Source: Listeria monocytogenes
GTDB taxonomy: Bacteria > Bacillota > Bacilli > Lactobacillales > Listeriaceae
DNA length: 64,000 bases
Assembly: GCF_900187225.1 (NCBI RefSeq)
Contig: NZ_LT906436.1
Coordinates: 2,108,001-2,172,000, forward strand
Direction: 5' to 3'
In this document: piece after piece, positions 27,409 through 36,712 of the stretch
Position numbering within the stretch: position 1 is the stretch's first letter
How the letters are laid out: each line of letters begins with the position of its first letter
Notes under the pieces: generated by a model
Told to the model about the DNA's origin: nothing
What the model saw: the letters and a program-made list of their open reading frames with translations, nothing else
The model's database searches: none
Position numbers and translations under genes: made by a program

Positions 27409-27454
27409 AAAAAAGTGCGAGATAGCGTTAAATCACGCTTCCTCGCACTTTTTT
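27409..27454. terminator. terminator overlapping the 3' end of pdxR
   Basis: Outer stem AAAAAAGTGCGAG/CTCGCACTTTTTT encloses an inner stem AGCGT/ACGCT. The pdxR stop codon (27433) lies inside, so the last codons (Lys-Lys-Cys-Glu-Glu-Ala) form one arm. T-rich on both sides. Confidence 0.85.
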
Positions 27455-28878
27455 GATACTAATATTTGTTTTATTATTTCAGCTACACGTCTCGCTTCCT
27501 TCTTTTCAAGACGTGCATAAGTTACGCGAATAACAGCTTCTTTTACACCAAATAAAAATCCCGGCATCACGAGCAGATCATTCGCTAAAAATATATCGAA
27601 ATCACGAACCGAACGAAATTCGACTGGCAATTTCACCCATAAATGAAAACCACCTTTTGGCTTAATAAATGTTACTTCACTCGGTAAAATGGCTTCGAAT
27701 GCTTCGATTAGATCATCTCGACGCTGTTCCAATACGTGGTGCAATTGCAGCAAATGTGCCTTGTAACCGGCCGTATTTAAAACACTATTTGCTAGTACTT
27801 GCGGGAAAATGCTTAAACCAAAATCCATCTCTTGTCTGGCAAGTGCAAGCCGTTCAATAACTGCTGTCGGACCAATCAGCCAACCAATTCGTGTAGTAGA
27901 TCCCATGATCTTTGAGAGCGATCCAATATATAAAACATTATCTGTATCCAATCGTTTCAGCGGTGCCGGAATTTGGTTATCCAGCGCACCCAGTTCTGAA
28001 AATGGATCATCCTCTACAATAGGGATTTGCAAATGAGCACAAATTTTCACGAGTTCTTTTCGTCGTTTCAAACTCATCACTAGTCCAGTTGGATTTTGAA
28101 ATGTTGGATTAACAAAGACCATTTTTACGCGATGTTTATGATATAAATCACGTAATTCCGAAATAACCACGCCGTCTTCATCCATTGGTAACGCAAAAAT
28201 CCGCAAGCCGGCTGACTGAAACAACGATAGCGAATAAAAGTATGACGGTGACTCAATTGCCACAGCATCCCCCGGTTTTAATAAACATTGTGTAATTAAA
28301 AAGAGCGCTTGTTGTGCACCCGATGTAATGAAAATTTGTTCAGATCGCGTTTGTAAGCCATAAGCTTCTTTCATCTGCTTTTGAATCGTTTCACGCAGTG
28401 GTTTGTAGCCAGCTTCGTCCTCCTGTTGTTCTTCAGCAATAAAAGACTGCCAGGAAAGACTCGGTGTTTCCATTTTCGGCGTCATTTCAAGCGGTAATTC
28501 CCCGCTTGCAGCATCAATCACGTTATCCGAATTGGCACGTTCCATTACTCCCGCTTGGCGAATATAAGGAACTGCTGGCGTAAAACCACCTTGCGTTAAA
28601 TAATGCCGCCAATTGGTTGACTGCCCCGCAAAAAGTCCCCATTTTTCCGCATTAACCGTTGTTCCACTACCTTGTTTGCGAATGATAACAGCCCGCGCCG
28701 TCAGTTCATCGAGCGCTCGCACAACCGTCGAACGATTCACACCAAACATCTCCGCCAACTGTCTTTCTGGAGGCAATTTTTCTTCTGGCAAAAGTTCACC
28801 ATTCATAATTTTCGTTTCGATTAAATCAACAATTTGTAAGTAAATCGGTAAACTCGAATTTCCAGTTAGTCGCCACAT
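27433..28878 (-). CDS. pdxR: MocR/GntR-family activator of vitamin B6 synthesis
   Basis: 481 residues: an N-terminal GntR winged helix (about 5-75, LPPERQLAEMFGVNRSTVVRAL) fused to a fold-I aminotransferase-like domain with the PLP lysine in GSLSKIMGSTTR. It senses pyridoxal phosphate and activates the divergent pdxST operon; this role has been described for L. monocytogenes PdxR. ATG 28878 is eight bases after AGGAGGA; the open frame to 28920 has no ribosome site. Confidence 0.9.
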   Translation of the reverse strand: MWRLTGNSSLPIYLQIVDLIETKIMNGELLPEEKLPPERQLAEMFGVNRSTVVRALDELTARAVIIRKQGSGTTVNAEKWGLFAGQSTNWRHYLTQGGFTPAVPYIRQAGVMERANSDNVIDAASGELPLEMTPKMETPSLSWQSFIAEEQQEDEAGYKPLRETIQKQMKEAYGLQTRSEQIFITSGAQQALFLITQCLLKPGDAVAIESPSYFYSLSLFQSAGLRIFALPMDEDGVVISELRDLYHKHRVKMVFVNPTFQNPTGLVMSLKRRKELVKICAHLQIPIVEDDPFSELGALDNQIPAPLKRLDTDNVLYIGSLSKIMGSTTRIGWLIGPTAVIERLALARQEMDFGLSIFPQVLANSVLNTAGYKAHLLQLHHVLEQRRDDLIEAFEAILPSEVTFIKPKGGFHLWVKLPVEFRSVRDFDIFLANDLLVMPGFLFGVKEAVIRVTYARLEKKEARRVAEIIKQILVSKKCEEA

Positions 28879-28898
28879 CCGTTCATTCCTCCTATATA

Positions 28899-28926
28899 AA
28901 TTGGATGGAGAAAACAACATCCAATT
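28899..28926. promoter_or_regulatory. inverted repeat between pdxR and pdxS, candidate PdxR operator
   Basis: AATTGGATG (28899-28907) and CATCCAATT (28918-28926) are a perfect 9-bp inverted repeat with a 10-base spacer, located in the divergent control region. MocR regulators bind repeats here in other species; binding is inferred. Confidence 0.55.
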
Positions 28927-29003
28927 GGCTGTTTTTACGAAATGGCTTTTAGCTTATCATAATAGTCAGGTAATTTCAATTAACTTTGATGGAGGTTGTT
29001 ACT

Positions 29004-29891
29004 ATGGAGAAAAAAGTTGGTACAGATCGTGTAAAACGTGGTATGGCACAAATGCAAAAAGGCGGCGTCATTATGGACGTTGTTAATGCTGAACAAGCAA
29101 AAATCGCTGAAGAAGCTGGTGCTGTTGCAGTTATGGCGCTTGAACGGGTTCCTTCTGATATTCGCGCAGCTGGTGGTGTCGCTCGTATGGCCGATCCTCG
29201 CATTGTCGAAGAAGTAATGAACGCTGTCTCTATTCCCGTAATGGCAAAAGCACGTATTGGTCATATTACAGAAGCTCGCGTCCTTGAAGCAATGGGCGTG
29301 GATTATATTGACGAAAGTGAAGTATTAACTCCCGCCGATGATGAATTCCATTTATTAAAATCAGATTTCACCGTTCCTTTCGTATGTGGTTGCCGAGATA
29401 TCGGTGAAGCGCTCCGCCGTATCGGTGAAGGTGCTGCCATGCTCCGTACAAAAGGAGAACCTGGAACTGGTAATATCGTCGAAGCTGTTCGTCATATGCG
29501 CCAAGTAAACGGTCAAATCCGCCAAATCGCGGGAATGACGGATGATGAGTTAATGGTTGCTGCTAAAAACTTCGGTGCTCCATATGAATTAATCAAAGAA
29601 ATTAAAACACTCGGCAAACTTCCGGTCGTTAATTTTGCTGCTGGTGGTGTTGCAACTCCCGCTGATGCCGCACTAATGATGGAACTTGGAGCAGACGGTG
29701 TTTTCGTTGGATCAGGTATTTTCAAATCCGATAACCCTGCCAAATTTGCCAGTGCGATTGTTCAAGCCACTACCTACTACACAGACTATGAATTAATCGG
29801 AAAACTTTCCAAAGAGCTAGGTTCCCCGATGAAAGGAATCGAAATGTCTCGCCTTAACCCAGAAGACAGAATGCAAGATCGGAGTTTTTAA
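29004..29891 (+). CDS. pdxS: pyridoxal 5'-phosphate synthase lyase subunit PdxS
   Basis: Builds PLP from ribose 5-phosphate, glyceraldehyde 3-phosphate and ammonia. 295 residues, TIM barrel, twelve subunits per complex. Catalytic lysines lie in the VMAKARIGH and [10 protein letters not shown] segments. ATG 29004 follows GGAGGT; the 28986 start overlaps that site. One base separates it from pdxT. Confidence 0.97.
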   Translation: MEKKVGTDRVKRGMAQMQKGGVIMDVVNAEQAKIAEEAGAVAVMALERVPSDIRAAGGVARMADPRIVEEVMNAVSIPVMAKARIGHITEARVLEAMGVDYIDESEVLTPADDEFHLLKSDFTVPFVCGCRDIGEALRRIGEGAAMLRTKGEPGTGNIVEAVRHMRQVNGQIRQIAGMTDDELMVAAKNFGAPYELIKEIKTLGKLPVVNFAAGGVATPADAALMMELGADGVFVGSGIFKSDNPAKFASAIVQATTYYTDYELIGKLSKELGSPMKGIEMSRLNPEDRMQDRSF

Positions 29892-29892
29892 T

Positions 29893-30459
29893 ATGAAAAA
29901 AATTGGTGTCCTTGCAATTCAAGGTGCAGTGGATGAACATATCCAAATGATTGAATCAGCCGGTGCTCTTGCATTTAAAGTAAAGCATTCAACTGATTTA
30001 GCTAGGCTTGACGGTCTTGTTTTACCTGGTGGTGAAAGCACAACGATGCGCAAGATTATGAAACGTTATGATTTAATGGAACCAGTTAAAGCATTTGCCA
30101 AGGAAGGTAAAGCTATCTTTGGTACTTGTGCCGGACTTGTGCTATTGTCAAAAGAAATTGAAGGTGGCGAAGAAAGCCTTGGATTACTTGACGCTACAGC
30201 AATTCGTAATGGTTTTGGCCGTCAGAAAGAAAGTTTTGAAGCCGAGTTAAGTGTAGATGTTTTTGATGCTCCTCCTTTTGAAGCAATTTTCATCCGCGCA
30301 CCCTACTTAATAGAACCAAGTGATGAAGTAACTGTATTAGCAACAATTGACGGAAAAATCGTCGCTGCTAAACAAGCGAATATTCTTGTAACTGCATTTC
30401 ATCCTGAGCTTACAAATGACAATCGTTGGATGCGGTATTTCTTAGAAAAAATTCTATAA
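29893..30459 (+). CDS. pdxT: pyridoxal 5'-phosphate synthase glutaminase subunit PdxT
   Basis: Class I glutaminase of 188 residues that supplies ammonia to PdxS. LPGGESTTM, the nucleophile Cys in FGTCAGLVLL and the His/Glu pair in AFHPELTND are present. Translationally close to pdxS. Confidence 0.97.
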   Translation: MKKIGVLAIQGAVDEHIQMIESAGALAFKVKHSTDLARLDGLVLPGGESTTMRKIMKRYDLMEPVKAFAKEGKAIFGTCAGLVLLSKEIEGGEESLGLLDATAIRNGFGRQKESFEAELSVDVFDAPPFEAIFIRAPYLIEPSDEVTVLATIDGKIVAAKQANILVTAFHPELTNDNRWMRYFLEKIL

Positions 30460-30460
30460 A

Positions 30461-30502
30461 AAAAACATCGAAAATCAAATTGATGATTTTCGATGTTTTT
30501 CT
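30461..30502. terminator. bidirectional terminator between pdxT and the 30.5-kb membrane gene
   Basis: AAAAACATCGAAAATCA pairs with TGATTTTCGATGTTTTT, loop AATTGA. It serves the plus-strand pdxST and the minus-strand gene ending at 30505. Confidence 0.88.
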
Positions 30503-30504
30503 AT

Positions 30505-30945
30505 TTATTTCAAAAAAGATTCCATATATGATTTCGCATCTTTTTCCGAAATTCCGTCTGCAATGTAAGATTCGTACATATATTTCTCTAAAGCAGGAAC
30601 ATACTTGGATACATCTTCGCCCGCCTTGTTCATTTTACTAATATTAATCACCGAAGCATCAATATTTTTTCTTTGTGCTTTCGTCAAATCTTCATAAGGA
30701 ATATTTTTTTCATAGTAAGAAACCATGACATCCTTACTAATATCTTTTCGATAAGAATCTCCTACAAAGATAAGTACAGCTCCAGCTACTACACAAAGGC
30801 CTAAAACAATCCCCATCGTGCTTGTAGGGCGAAATCTCCCTTTAGTTGATGAACGCAGAATGTTGATGATAAGTACGCCAAGAGGATAAACTAAAACTAG
30901 TGCACCCCCGATATACATCATTAATTCCCCAGTATTTTGAATCAT
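30505..30945 (-). CDS. hypothetical membrane protein (146 aa)
   Basis: Two membrane helices (about residues 8-30 and 42-62) and a soluble C-terminal helical region of about 80 residues ending DAKSYMESFLK. No family recognised. Its ATG overlaps the stop of the upstream gene (TAATG), so the two are coupled. Its closeness to a possible insertion-sequence scar suggests an acquired unit, but GC content does not stand out. Confidence 0.7.
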   Translation of the reverse strand: MIQNTGELMMYIGGALVLVYPLGVLIINILRSSTKGRFRPTSTMGIVLGLCVVAGAVLIFVGDSYRKDISKDVMVSYYEKNIPYEDLTKAQRKNIDASVINISKMNKAGEDVSKYVPALEKYMYESYIADGISEKDAKSYMESFLK

Positions 30946-31616
30946 TAGAAGTCCTCCCTATAATGTGAATTACCTGAATCAAAACTTTCTTGAATCTCCT
31001 GAACAAAAGGATTTTCGGTATCAAAGCATTTTTCAATTAATCTGGCACTAGCAAACTGCGTCTCCCAAATATCAAACACTACTTTGTTACCGCGTTTCAC
31101 TTCATACACTCGGTATACTTGTGCTTGTCTAGCGTCCATAACCCCGTTGTAATCATATAATTTCGCTTCAATAGAATCGATACGATGCAACCAATTAATT
31201 TTCTTTGTGATTAAGCTACCGTGAACTATGGCATTTTTATATACTTTTACGTACTTTGTAGCATTTAAAACAGACCAAACGAACCATAAAGCTAAAATTG
31301 CTAGCACGATTAATTTGCCATTGAAAGAGCCGCCTCTATAAAAGTAGCCAATAATAAAAGCAATAATACATATAAATACAGGCAAGATAAACCGCCCGCC
31401 TTTGCTTCTTTTCAATGTAAGTATAGGATCGTTCAATTCCTGAGGAGTCGCATTGGAATGATTAAAATACACTTTAAACATGGAAAACTTGTTCTCAAAT
31501 TCTTGTTGAAGCTTCTGTCTTCGCTGCCGATTTATTCTGTTTGCTAACAGTACTGCTAAAATTACAAATAAAGCAACACCTGATAGAGACAACCAGCGGA
31601 CTAAATTCTCGTCCAT
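30945..31616 (-). CDS. hypothetical membrane protein (223 aa) with a PH-like C-terminal part
   Basis: One N-terminal helix (about 8-25), a short basic stretch, two further helices (about 74-112), then about 105 cytoplasmic residues: VYKNAIVHGSLITKKINWLHRIDSIEAKL followed by a beta-rich part. That last part reminds me of bacterial PH (DUF304-like) domains; this is a guess by eye. First gene of a coupled pair with the 146-aa protein. Function unknown. I do not recall these two genes between pdxT and pta in EGD-e, but cannot check. Confidence 0.7.
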   Translation of the reverse strand: MDENLVRWLSLSGVALFVILAVLLANRINRQRRQKLQQEFENKFSMFKVYFNHSNATPQELNDPILTLKRSKGGRFILPVFICIIAFIIGYFYRGGSFNGKLIVLAILALWFVWSVLNATKYVKVYKNAIVHGSLITKKINWLHRIDSIEAKLYDYNGVMDARQAQVYRVYEVKRGNKVVFDIWETQFASARLIEKCFDTENPFVQEIQESFDSGNSHYREDF

Positions 31617-31674
31617 TTTCTACAATCCTCTCTTTTTATATTTAATTTAGCACAAGCAAATAGAGCGTTCTCTT

Positions 31675-31800
31675 GAAGTAGACACTTTAACCTGTCTACC
31701 AAAATTGGACACTTAGGTATTCGAATTCCAAATGAAATCATCAACCAATTCTACCGCTGTATGTCCATTTAGTATAGCATAGAGGAAAGAGGTAATTGAT
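31675..31800 (-). mobile_element. possible scar of an IS3-like element
   Basis: On the minus strand a short open frame reads AILNGHTAVELVDDFIW and stops (31719-31721), followed at once by AAGTGTCCAATTTTGGTAGACAGG-like sequence and, 20 bases on, AAGTGTCTACTT. A transposase C-terminus running into a GTGTC-type inverted end is what IS3-family elements show. Only about 20 codons remain. The rest of the 31617-31966 interval holds the pta terminator and AT-rich sequence. Confidence 0.3.
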
Positions 31801-31905
31801 AAAATTTTTAAATTATAGTCTTTAAAATATGTCAAAAATATGAATGTGAAGTAAATAACTTTCTCGTTCCGCTACTCATTAAGGAAAAATTTCCTCCATT
31901 CATCT

Positions 31906-31942
31906 AAAAAAAAGAGAAGACAAAATTTGTCTTCTCTTTTTT
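31906..31942 (-). terminator. pta terminator
   Basis: Perfect stem AAAAAAGAGAAGACAAA/TTTGTCTTCTCTTTTTT, 25 nt past the pta stop; T runs on both strands. Confidence 0.88.
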
Positions 31943-31966
31943 CTAATAGCTTTATTTAAAAACTGA

Positions 31967-32944
31967 TTATTTATTCACTGCTTGCGCTGCTGTAATTAAC
32001 GTTAAGTTATAAACGTCATCTGTATTACAACCACGAGATAAATCATTAACTGGTGCATTTAAGCCTTGTAAAATTGGTCCAACTGCTTCAAAGTTACCTA
32101 AACGTTGGGCAATTTTGTAGCCAATGTTTCCTGCTTCTAAGCTTGGGAAGATAAATACATTTGCGTCCCCTTTGATAACGGATCCTGGTGCTTTTTTCTC
32201 CGCAACAGTTGGAACAAATGCTGCGTCAAATTGGAATTCACCATCAAGCGTTAATTCAGGTGCTTTTTCTTTTGCAAGAGCAGTTGCTTCTACGACTTTT
32301 TCTGTTTCATCGGATTTTGCAGAACCTTTTGTAGAGAAACTTAGCATTGCGACACGCGGGTCAATGCCGAAGATTTCTGCTGTTTCGGCACTAACAATCG
32401 CGTTTTCCGCTAAGTCTGCTGCAACTGGTGCAATATTGATAGCTACATCGCTGAATAAGTAGCGTTCTTCACCGCGAACCATGATCATCGCGCCAGCAAC
32501 TTTACTTACGCCTGGTTTTGTTTTAATAATTTGTAGGGCAGGGCGAACCGTGTCACCAGTAGAGTGAGCCGCACCACTTACAAGACCTTCTGCTTTTCCT
32601 GTGTATACAAGCATTGTGCCGAAATAGTTTGGATCAACTAGCATTTTACGCGCAGCTTCTTCTGTTGCTTTACCTTTACGACGTTCTACAAATGCAGCCA
32701 CTAATTCATCAAAAAGTGGATCGGTCGCAGGTTCATGAATAGCGATTCCTTCAACAGAAACGCCAATTTCTTTTGCTTTTGCTTCAATTTCAGCTTTGTT
32801 TCCAAGCAAAATTGGTTTTACGATATTTTCTTTTTGCAGACGTGCAGCTGCTCCAACAATACGTTCATCTGTTCCTTCAGGTAGTACGATGCGCACGTTT
32901 TTCCCAGTAACTTGTCCTTTGATTGTAGTAAATAAATCACTCAT
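31967..32944 (-). CDS. pta: phosphate acetyltransferase
   Basis: Interconverts acetyl-CoA and acetyl phosphate, the first step of acetate overflow. 325 residues, short Pta/EutD-type without the extra N-terminal domains of E. coli Pta. Conserved GLVSGAAHSTGDTVRPALQIIKT and the C-terminal GPILQGLNAPVNDLSRGC are present. ATG 32944 after GGAGGC. The 319-base gap upstream to feoA carries a folded-looking stretch at about 33027-33128 with AACAGC/GCTGTT ends that I cannot assign, then the feo promoter. Confidence 0.95.
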   Translation of the reverse strand: MSDLFTTIKGQVTGKNVRIVLPEGTDERIVGAAARLQKENIVKPILLGNKAEIEAKAKEIGVSVEGIAIHEPATDPLFDELVAAFVERRKGKATEEAARKMLVDPNYFGTMLVYTGKAEGLVSGAAHSTGDTVRPALQIIKTKPGVSKVAGAMIMVRGEERYLFSDVAINIAPVAADLAENAIVSAETAEIFGIDPRVAMLSFSTKGSAKSDETEKVVEATALAKEKAPELTLDGEFQFDAAFVPTVAEKKAPGSVIKGDANVFIFPSLEAGNIGYKIAQRLGNFEAVGPILQGLNAPVNDLSRGCNTDDVYNLTLITAAQAVNK

Positions 32945-33173
32945 GTGTTAATTGCCTCCATTAATATACATATTATAGTTACCATTTTACTATAAAAAAG
33001 AACAACTTGACAGAAAAAAAGTGATTAAAAACAGCTCCAGCACTTATTTCCGTGTATCAATACAGAGGTAAAAAGGCATGCCACTTAGGCAAAAGACGGC
33101 TATGCTCTTAAGAAATTTTTTTGCTGTTATACCCTACTATTTTGCTATTCTAACAGCAATTTCAAAAAAACAC

Positions 33174-33202
33174 TTCATATTAAGGTCTGTTCGTGATAAA
33201 AT
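33174..33202 (+). promoter_or_regulatory. feoAB promoter
   Basis: TTCATA (33174-33179), 17-nt spacer, TAAAAT (33197-33202); the Fur box begins 11 nt downstream. Confidence 0.6.
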
Positions 33203-33212
33203 GAACATAGTT

Positions 33213-33231
33213 GATAATGATTATCATGTTC
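33213..33231 (+). promoter_or_regulatory. Fur box upstream of feoA
   Basis: GATAATGATTATCATGTTC matches the 19-bp Fur consensus at all but three or four positions near the right end. It covers the expected transcription start, so Fur with iron should block the operon. Fur control of feo is well known; the match here is by eye. Confidence 0.85.
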
Positions 33232-33263
33232 ATTACATAACATAAAAGGAGGCCTGCTAGCTT

Positions 33264-33491
33264 ATGCAATTAAATGAAACTGCTGTCGGTGAAAAAGTTC
33301 GCATCTCAGAATTAAAAATTGAGAACGCTATGCTTAAACGTCGCTTACTTGCACTTGGTTGCGATGAAGGTTGTGATATTTGTATCAAACAAAAAGGACT
33401 ATTTGGTGGTCCCTGTACTTTTGAAACAAAAGGGCAATATATCAGCATTAGACAATGTGATGCTTGCGCCATTATGGTGGAACGCAGATGA
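33264..33491 (+). CDS. feoA: ferrous iron transport protein FeoA
   Basis: 75-residue SH3-like cytoplasmic protein that supports FeoB. Typical [12 protein letters not shown] start and [14 protein letters not shown] segment. ATG 33264 follows AAAGGAGG. The stop overlaps the feoB start by 4 nt. It carries Cys residues in [13 protein letters not shown] that might bind metal; FeoA usually has fewer. Confidence 0.93.
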   Translation: MQLNETAVGEKVRISELKIENAMLKRRLLALGCDEGCDICIKQKGLFGGPCTFETKGQYISIRQCDACAIMVERR

Positions 33492-35482
33492 GTCAAAATA
33501 CTTATTGCCTACTCGGAAACCCGAATACCGGGAAAACTTCTTTATTTAACGCATTAACAGGCTCTTATGAATATGTAGGAAACTGGAGCGGAGTTACCGT
33601 TGAAAAGAAAGTCGGTACTTTGCGCTCCAAAACAGGAAAATTAATTGATTTACCTGGAATTTATGACTTAAACCCGATTTCTCGTGATGAAACAGTTGTC
33701 ACTAGATTTTTATTAGAAGAAAAATTTGATTGTATGTTAAATATTGTCGATTCATCGCAAATTGAACGAAATTTAAATTTAACGATTCAGCTCCTTGAGT
33801 TCGGCGCACCTGTTGTGATGGGTCTTAATATGATTGACGTTGCCGCTGGTCGTGGCATTCATTTAAACATCCAAAACTTAGCAAAAAAACTGCGCATTCC
33901 GATTTTGCCAGTCGTCGCTCGTTCTGGGAAAGGTACCGATGATATATTAACTACTTTATCGGAAAAACATGTGGCACCGGCGATTCCGCTTGTTTTACCA
34001 TACGGAGAACCCGCAGAGAAAGCTATCGCAGAAATCCAAGCTTTAACTAAAGATATTATCCCTGCTAAGCAATCTCGGTGGCTCGCAGTTCAATTTCTTT
34101 CTAAAAATGAAGTCACAGAAGAATTTTTAACGACTAGCCCTATGTTTGAACAATTGAAAGATATACGCTCAGATTTAGAAATTGCGCTTGCCGGCAAATT
34201 AGAAAATCACTTTCATCAAGTTCGCGTGAATTACATTCATGATATTTGTTTGACTTCAGTCGAATACACGCGCAATTCAGATATTCCACTATCCGACAAA
34301 CTCGATAAAATTTTCACGCATAAGTTTTTCGGGATTCCGATTTTCCTTGGTATTATGTGGTTAATTTTCCAAATAACCTTTACTTGGGTTGGCGCACCGC
34401 TGTCCGATTTGCTCGATGGTTTTATCGGTGGCTCGCTGACAGATTGGGTGACTTCCTTCTTAACAACCATCGGCGCATCTGGATTTATTACTGATTTGGT
34501 TGCAGATGGTATCATCGCTGGTGTTGGTGGCGTGCTCGTCTTTGTTCCTCAAATCTTGGTTATTTTCTTCTTCATTTCTGTCTTAGAAGATTCCGGATAC
34601 ATGGCTAGAATTGCGGTTGTTATGGACCGCGTAATGGAAATTTTCGGCTTAAATGGAAAAGCATTTATTCCCATGATTATCGGTTTTGGTTGTAATGTTC
34701 CTGGAATTATGGCAGCTCGGTCGATTGAAGAATCCAAAGAACGTACATTAACCATTCTCGTATCACCATTCATGTCTTGTTCTGCGCGCCTTCCCGTATA
34801 CGCTCTTTTCGTTGGGGTATTTTTTGAAAAATATCAAGCGCTTGTCGTTCTATCACTATACGTGATTGGTATTTTAATGGCACTTATCGTCACTAAAATT
34901 TTATCAAAAACTTTACTTAAAAAAGATAATTCCGTATTCGTCGTCGAACTACCGCCCTACCGCTTGCCATCGCTTAAAACTTTATGGCGTAGCACATGGG
35001 AAAAAGGAAAAGGATTCTTGCGTAAAGCGGGAACATTCATTTTCGCAGGTTCTGTGATCATTTGGTTACTAAACTACGCTGGTCCATCAGGACTCGACGT
35101 ACCAATGGGTGAAAGTTTCTTAGCAATTATTGGTGGCATGCTCGCTCCACTACTCGTTCCGCTAGGTTTTGGAACTTGGCAAGCGGGAGCGACACTTATT
35201 CCTGGTTTTCTAGCAAAAGAAGTGGTAGTTTCTACGATGGCAATTATTTATGCTGTTGGAGAAAGCTCCATGGGAAGTATCGTTAGCACCTTTTATACAC
35301 CACTTTCGGCTTATTGCTTTATGTTGTTTATCTTGCTTTACATCCCATGTTTAGCGACAGTTGCCGCCATTCGTAAAGAAACTAGTTCTTGGAAATGGAC
35401 CGCATTTGCCGTCGCCTATCCACTCATTACAGCCTACGTATTAGTATTTCTCGTTTATCAAATCGGAAGTCTATTCGTTTAA
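33488..35482 (+). CDS. feoB: ferrous iron transporter FeoB
   Basis: 664 residues: an N-terminal G domain (G1 [10 protein letters not shown]3 DLPGIYDL, G4 NMID), a helical spacer, and a permease domain with two Gate motifs ([19 protein letters not shown] and a later counterpart). Takes up Fe(II) across the membrane. True start ATG 33488 overlaps feoA (ATGA); the ATG at 33464 lies in feoA. Confidence 0.96.
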   Translation: MSQNTYCLLGNPNTGKTSLFNALTGSYEYVGNWSGVTVEKKVGTLRSKTGKLIDLPGIYDLNPISRDETVVTRFLLEEKFDCMLNIVDSSQIERNLNLTIQLLEFGAPVVMGLNMIDVAAGRGIHLNIQNLAKKLRIPILPVVARSGKGTDDILTTLSEKHVAPAIPLVLPYGEPAEKAIAEIQALTKDIIPAKQSRWLAVQFLSKNEVTEEFLTTSPMFEQLKDIRSDLEIALAGKLENHFHQVRVNYIHDICLTSVEYTRNSDIPLSDKLDKIFTHKFFGIPIFLGIMWLIFQITFTWVGAPLSDLLDGFIGGSLTDWVTSFLTTIGASGFITDLVADGIIAGVGGVLVFVPQILVIFFFISVLEDSGYMARIAVVMDRVMEIFGLNGKAFIPMIIGFGCNVPGIMAARSIEESKERTLTILVSPFMSCSARLPVYALFVGVFFEKYQALVVLSLYVIGILMALIVTKILSKTLLKKDNSVFVVELPPYRLPSLKTLWRSTWEKGKGFLRKAGTFIFAGSVIIWLLNYAGPSGLDVPMGESFLAIIGGMLAPLLVPLGFGTWQAGATLIPGFLAKEVVVSTMAIIYAVGESSMGSIVSTFYTPLSAYCFMLFILLYIPCLATVAAIRKETSSWKWTAFAVAYPLITAYVLVFLVYQIGSLFV

Positions 35483-35497
35483 GAAAGGATGTTTTTC

Positions 35498-35671
35498 GTG
35501 AGTATTATCGTTAATTTATTACTTGGCGGTGCAATTTTTGGCTACACCATCTATGCTATTATCAAATTTGTCAAACGTAGTAAACAGGGAAAATGCGGTG
35601 GTTGCGAACTTGAAAAAGCCTGTAATTGCGAGTCAGACGAACATACGAATTTGGATCATATATTTAAATAG
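35498..35671 (+). CDS. FeoB-associated Cys-rich membrane peptide
   Basis: About 57 residues: one membrane helix, a basic stretch KFVKRSKQG and then CGGCELEKACNC, a four-cysteine cluster of the FeoB-associated/virus-attachment-p12 type. Start GTG 35498 is eight bases from AAAGGA; ATG 35489 overlaps that site. It takes the FeoC position in Firmicute feo operons and may bind iron or a FeS cluster (family inference). Confidence 0.8.
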   Translation: MSIIVNLLLGGAIFGYTIYAIIKFVKRSKQGKCGGCELEKACNCESDEHTNLDHIFK

Positions 35672-35672
35672 C

Positions 35673-35702
35673 AAAAAAGAGCCCTTTCCAAGGCTCTTTT
35701 TT
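35673..35702. terminator. bidirectional terminator after the feo operon
   Basis: Stem AAAAAGAGCC/GGCTCTTTTTT. It also ends the metallophosphoesterase gene, whose stop codon (35701) lies in its distal arm. Confidence 0.85.
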
Positions 35703-36555
35703 ATTTCGACTCCGGTTTTATCGTTACCGCAACAATTTCATATGGATTTCCTAACCTCGGAAATGCTTTTTGATGAAGGCTTCCCGCACCAAGTCCCGCT
35801 GAAATTATCATTGTCTTCCCATTTTTCGAATGCTCTCCGTATACATACTCCGGCAAAATGGTCCGCTGCGGCCCTGGAGCAATCGCGCCAATATTTGTAT
35901 ATGGAATACGCACAATCCCACCATGCGTATGTCCACTTAAGGTTAAATCAAAATCATTCTCCACATAAAGCTTAAAATAATCCGGCATATGCGACAATAG
36001 AACTTGATAATACTGCGAGTCTTGCTGCGTTTGTATCTCCGCTAAACCTTTCTTATAATAGGAATAGTCATAATCTAAGTTTGCACTACTCCGCAATCCA
36101 GACATCTGAAATTTCTGCCCTCCCACGTCGATAGTAGCCGTTTTATCTTCTAAGTTAACCACACCCATTTTTTCTAAAAAAGGCTTGTAGTCGTCTTCAT
36201 AGGCATTTTTAACATCATATTCATGGTTCCCAGGCGAAAAATAAACCGGCGCAATCTTCGTAAGCTTTTTAATAAGCTCTTTAGGAACACTATCCCCTTG
36301 CCTATCAAAAAGATCTCCAGTAATCGCAATCACATCTGGATTTAAATTTTCCACTTTATGTAACAATTTTTCATTCTTATCGCCAAATTCACTAAAATGC
36401 AAATCCGATAATTGCACAAGTTTAATTTCTTTTTCAATTTTAGTAGAACTGACTTCATATTTTTTCACCGTCAACCTAGTCCCAAGAAACCACCCCACGA
36501 CTAAAAGTACAATGATAATACTGATCGCTATAATCCACTTCATCTTTAAAGACAT
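35701..36555 (-). CDS. membrane-anchored metallophosphoesterase, YkuE-like
   Basis: 284 residues with an N-terminal membrane helix (about 6-24). Calcineurin-like signatures in order: LSDLHFSEFGDKN, GDLFDR, GNHEYD, SHMPD and SGHTHGG, giving a two-metal centre outside the cytoplasm. YkuE-type proteins are cell-wall-associated or hydrolyse lipid or nucleotide substrates; the substrate here is unknown. ATG 36555 follows AGGTGAAA. Confidence 0.88.
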   Translation of the reverse strand: MSLKMKWIIAISIIIVLLVVGWFLGTRLTVKKYEVSSTKIEKEIKLVQLSDLHFSEFGDKNEKLLHKVENLNPDVIAITGDLFDRQGDSVPKELIKKLTKIAPVYFSPGNHEYDVKNAYEDDYKPFLEKMGVVNLEDKTATIDVGGQKFQMSGLRSSANLDYDYSYYKKGLAEIQTQQDSQYYQVLLSHMPDYFKLYVENDFDLTLSGHTHGGIVRIPYTNIGAIAPGPQRTILPEYVYGEHSKNGKTMIISAGLGAGSLHQKAFPRLGNPYEIVAVTIKPESK

Positions 36556-36712
36556 TTTTTCACCTCTATGTTGCTGTTCCCATTTATTATCAATATTTTG
36601 TCATCCTTTAAACGTTATCCCTATCATTATAACCTAGATTAAGCGCTGACTCAAAATGCACGAAAAAATCACCCCAAGTCTAATAAAAGAAGAAAACGGA
36701 AAAAACATCGGG

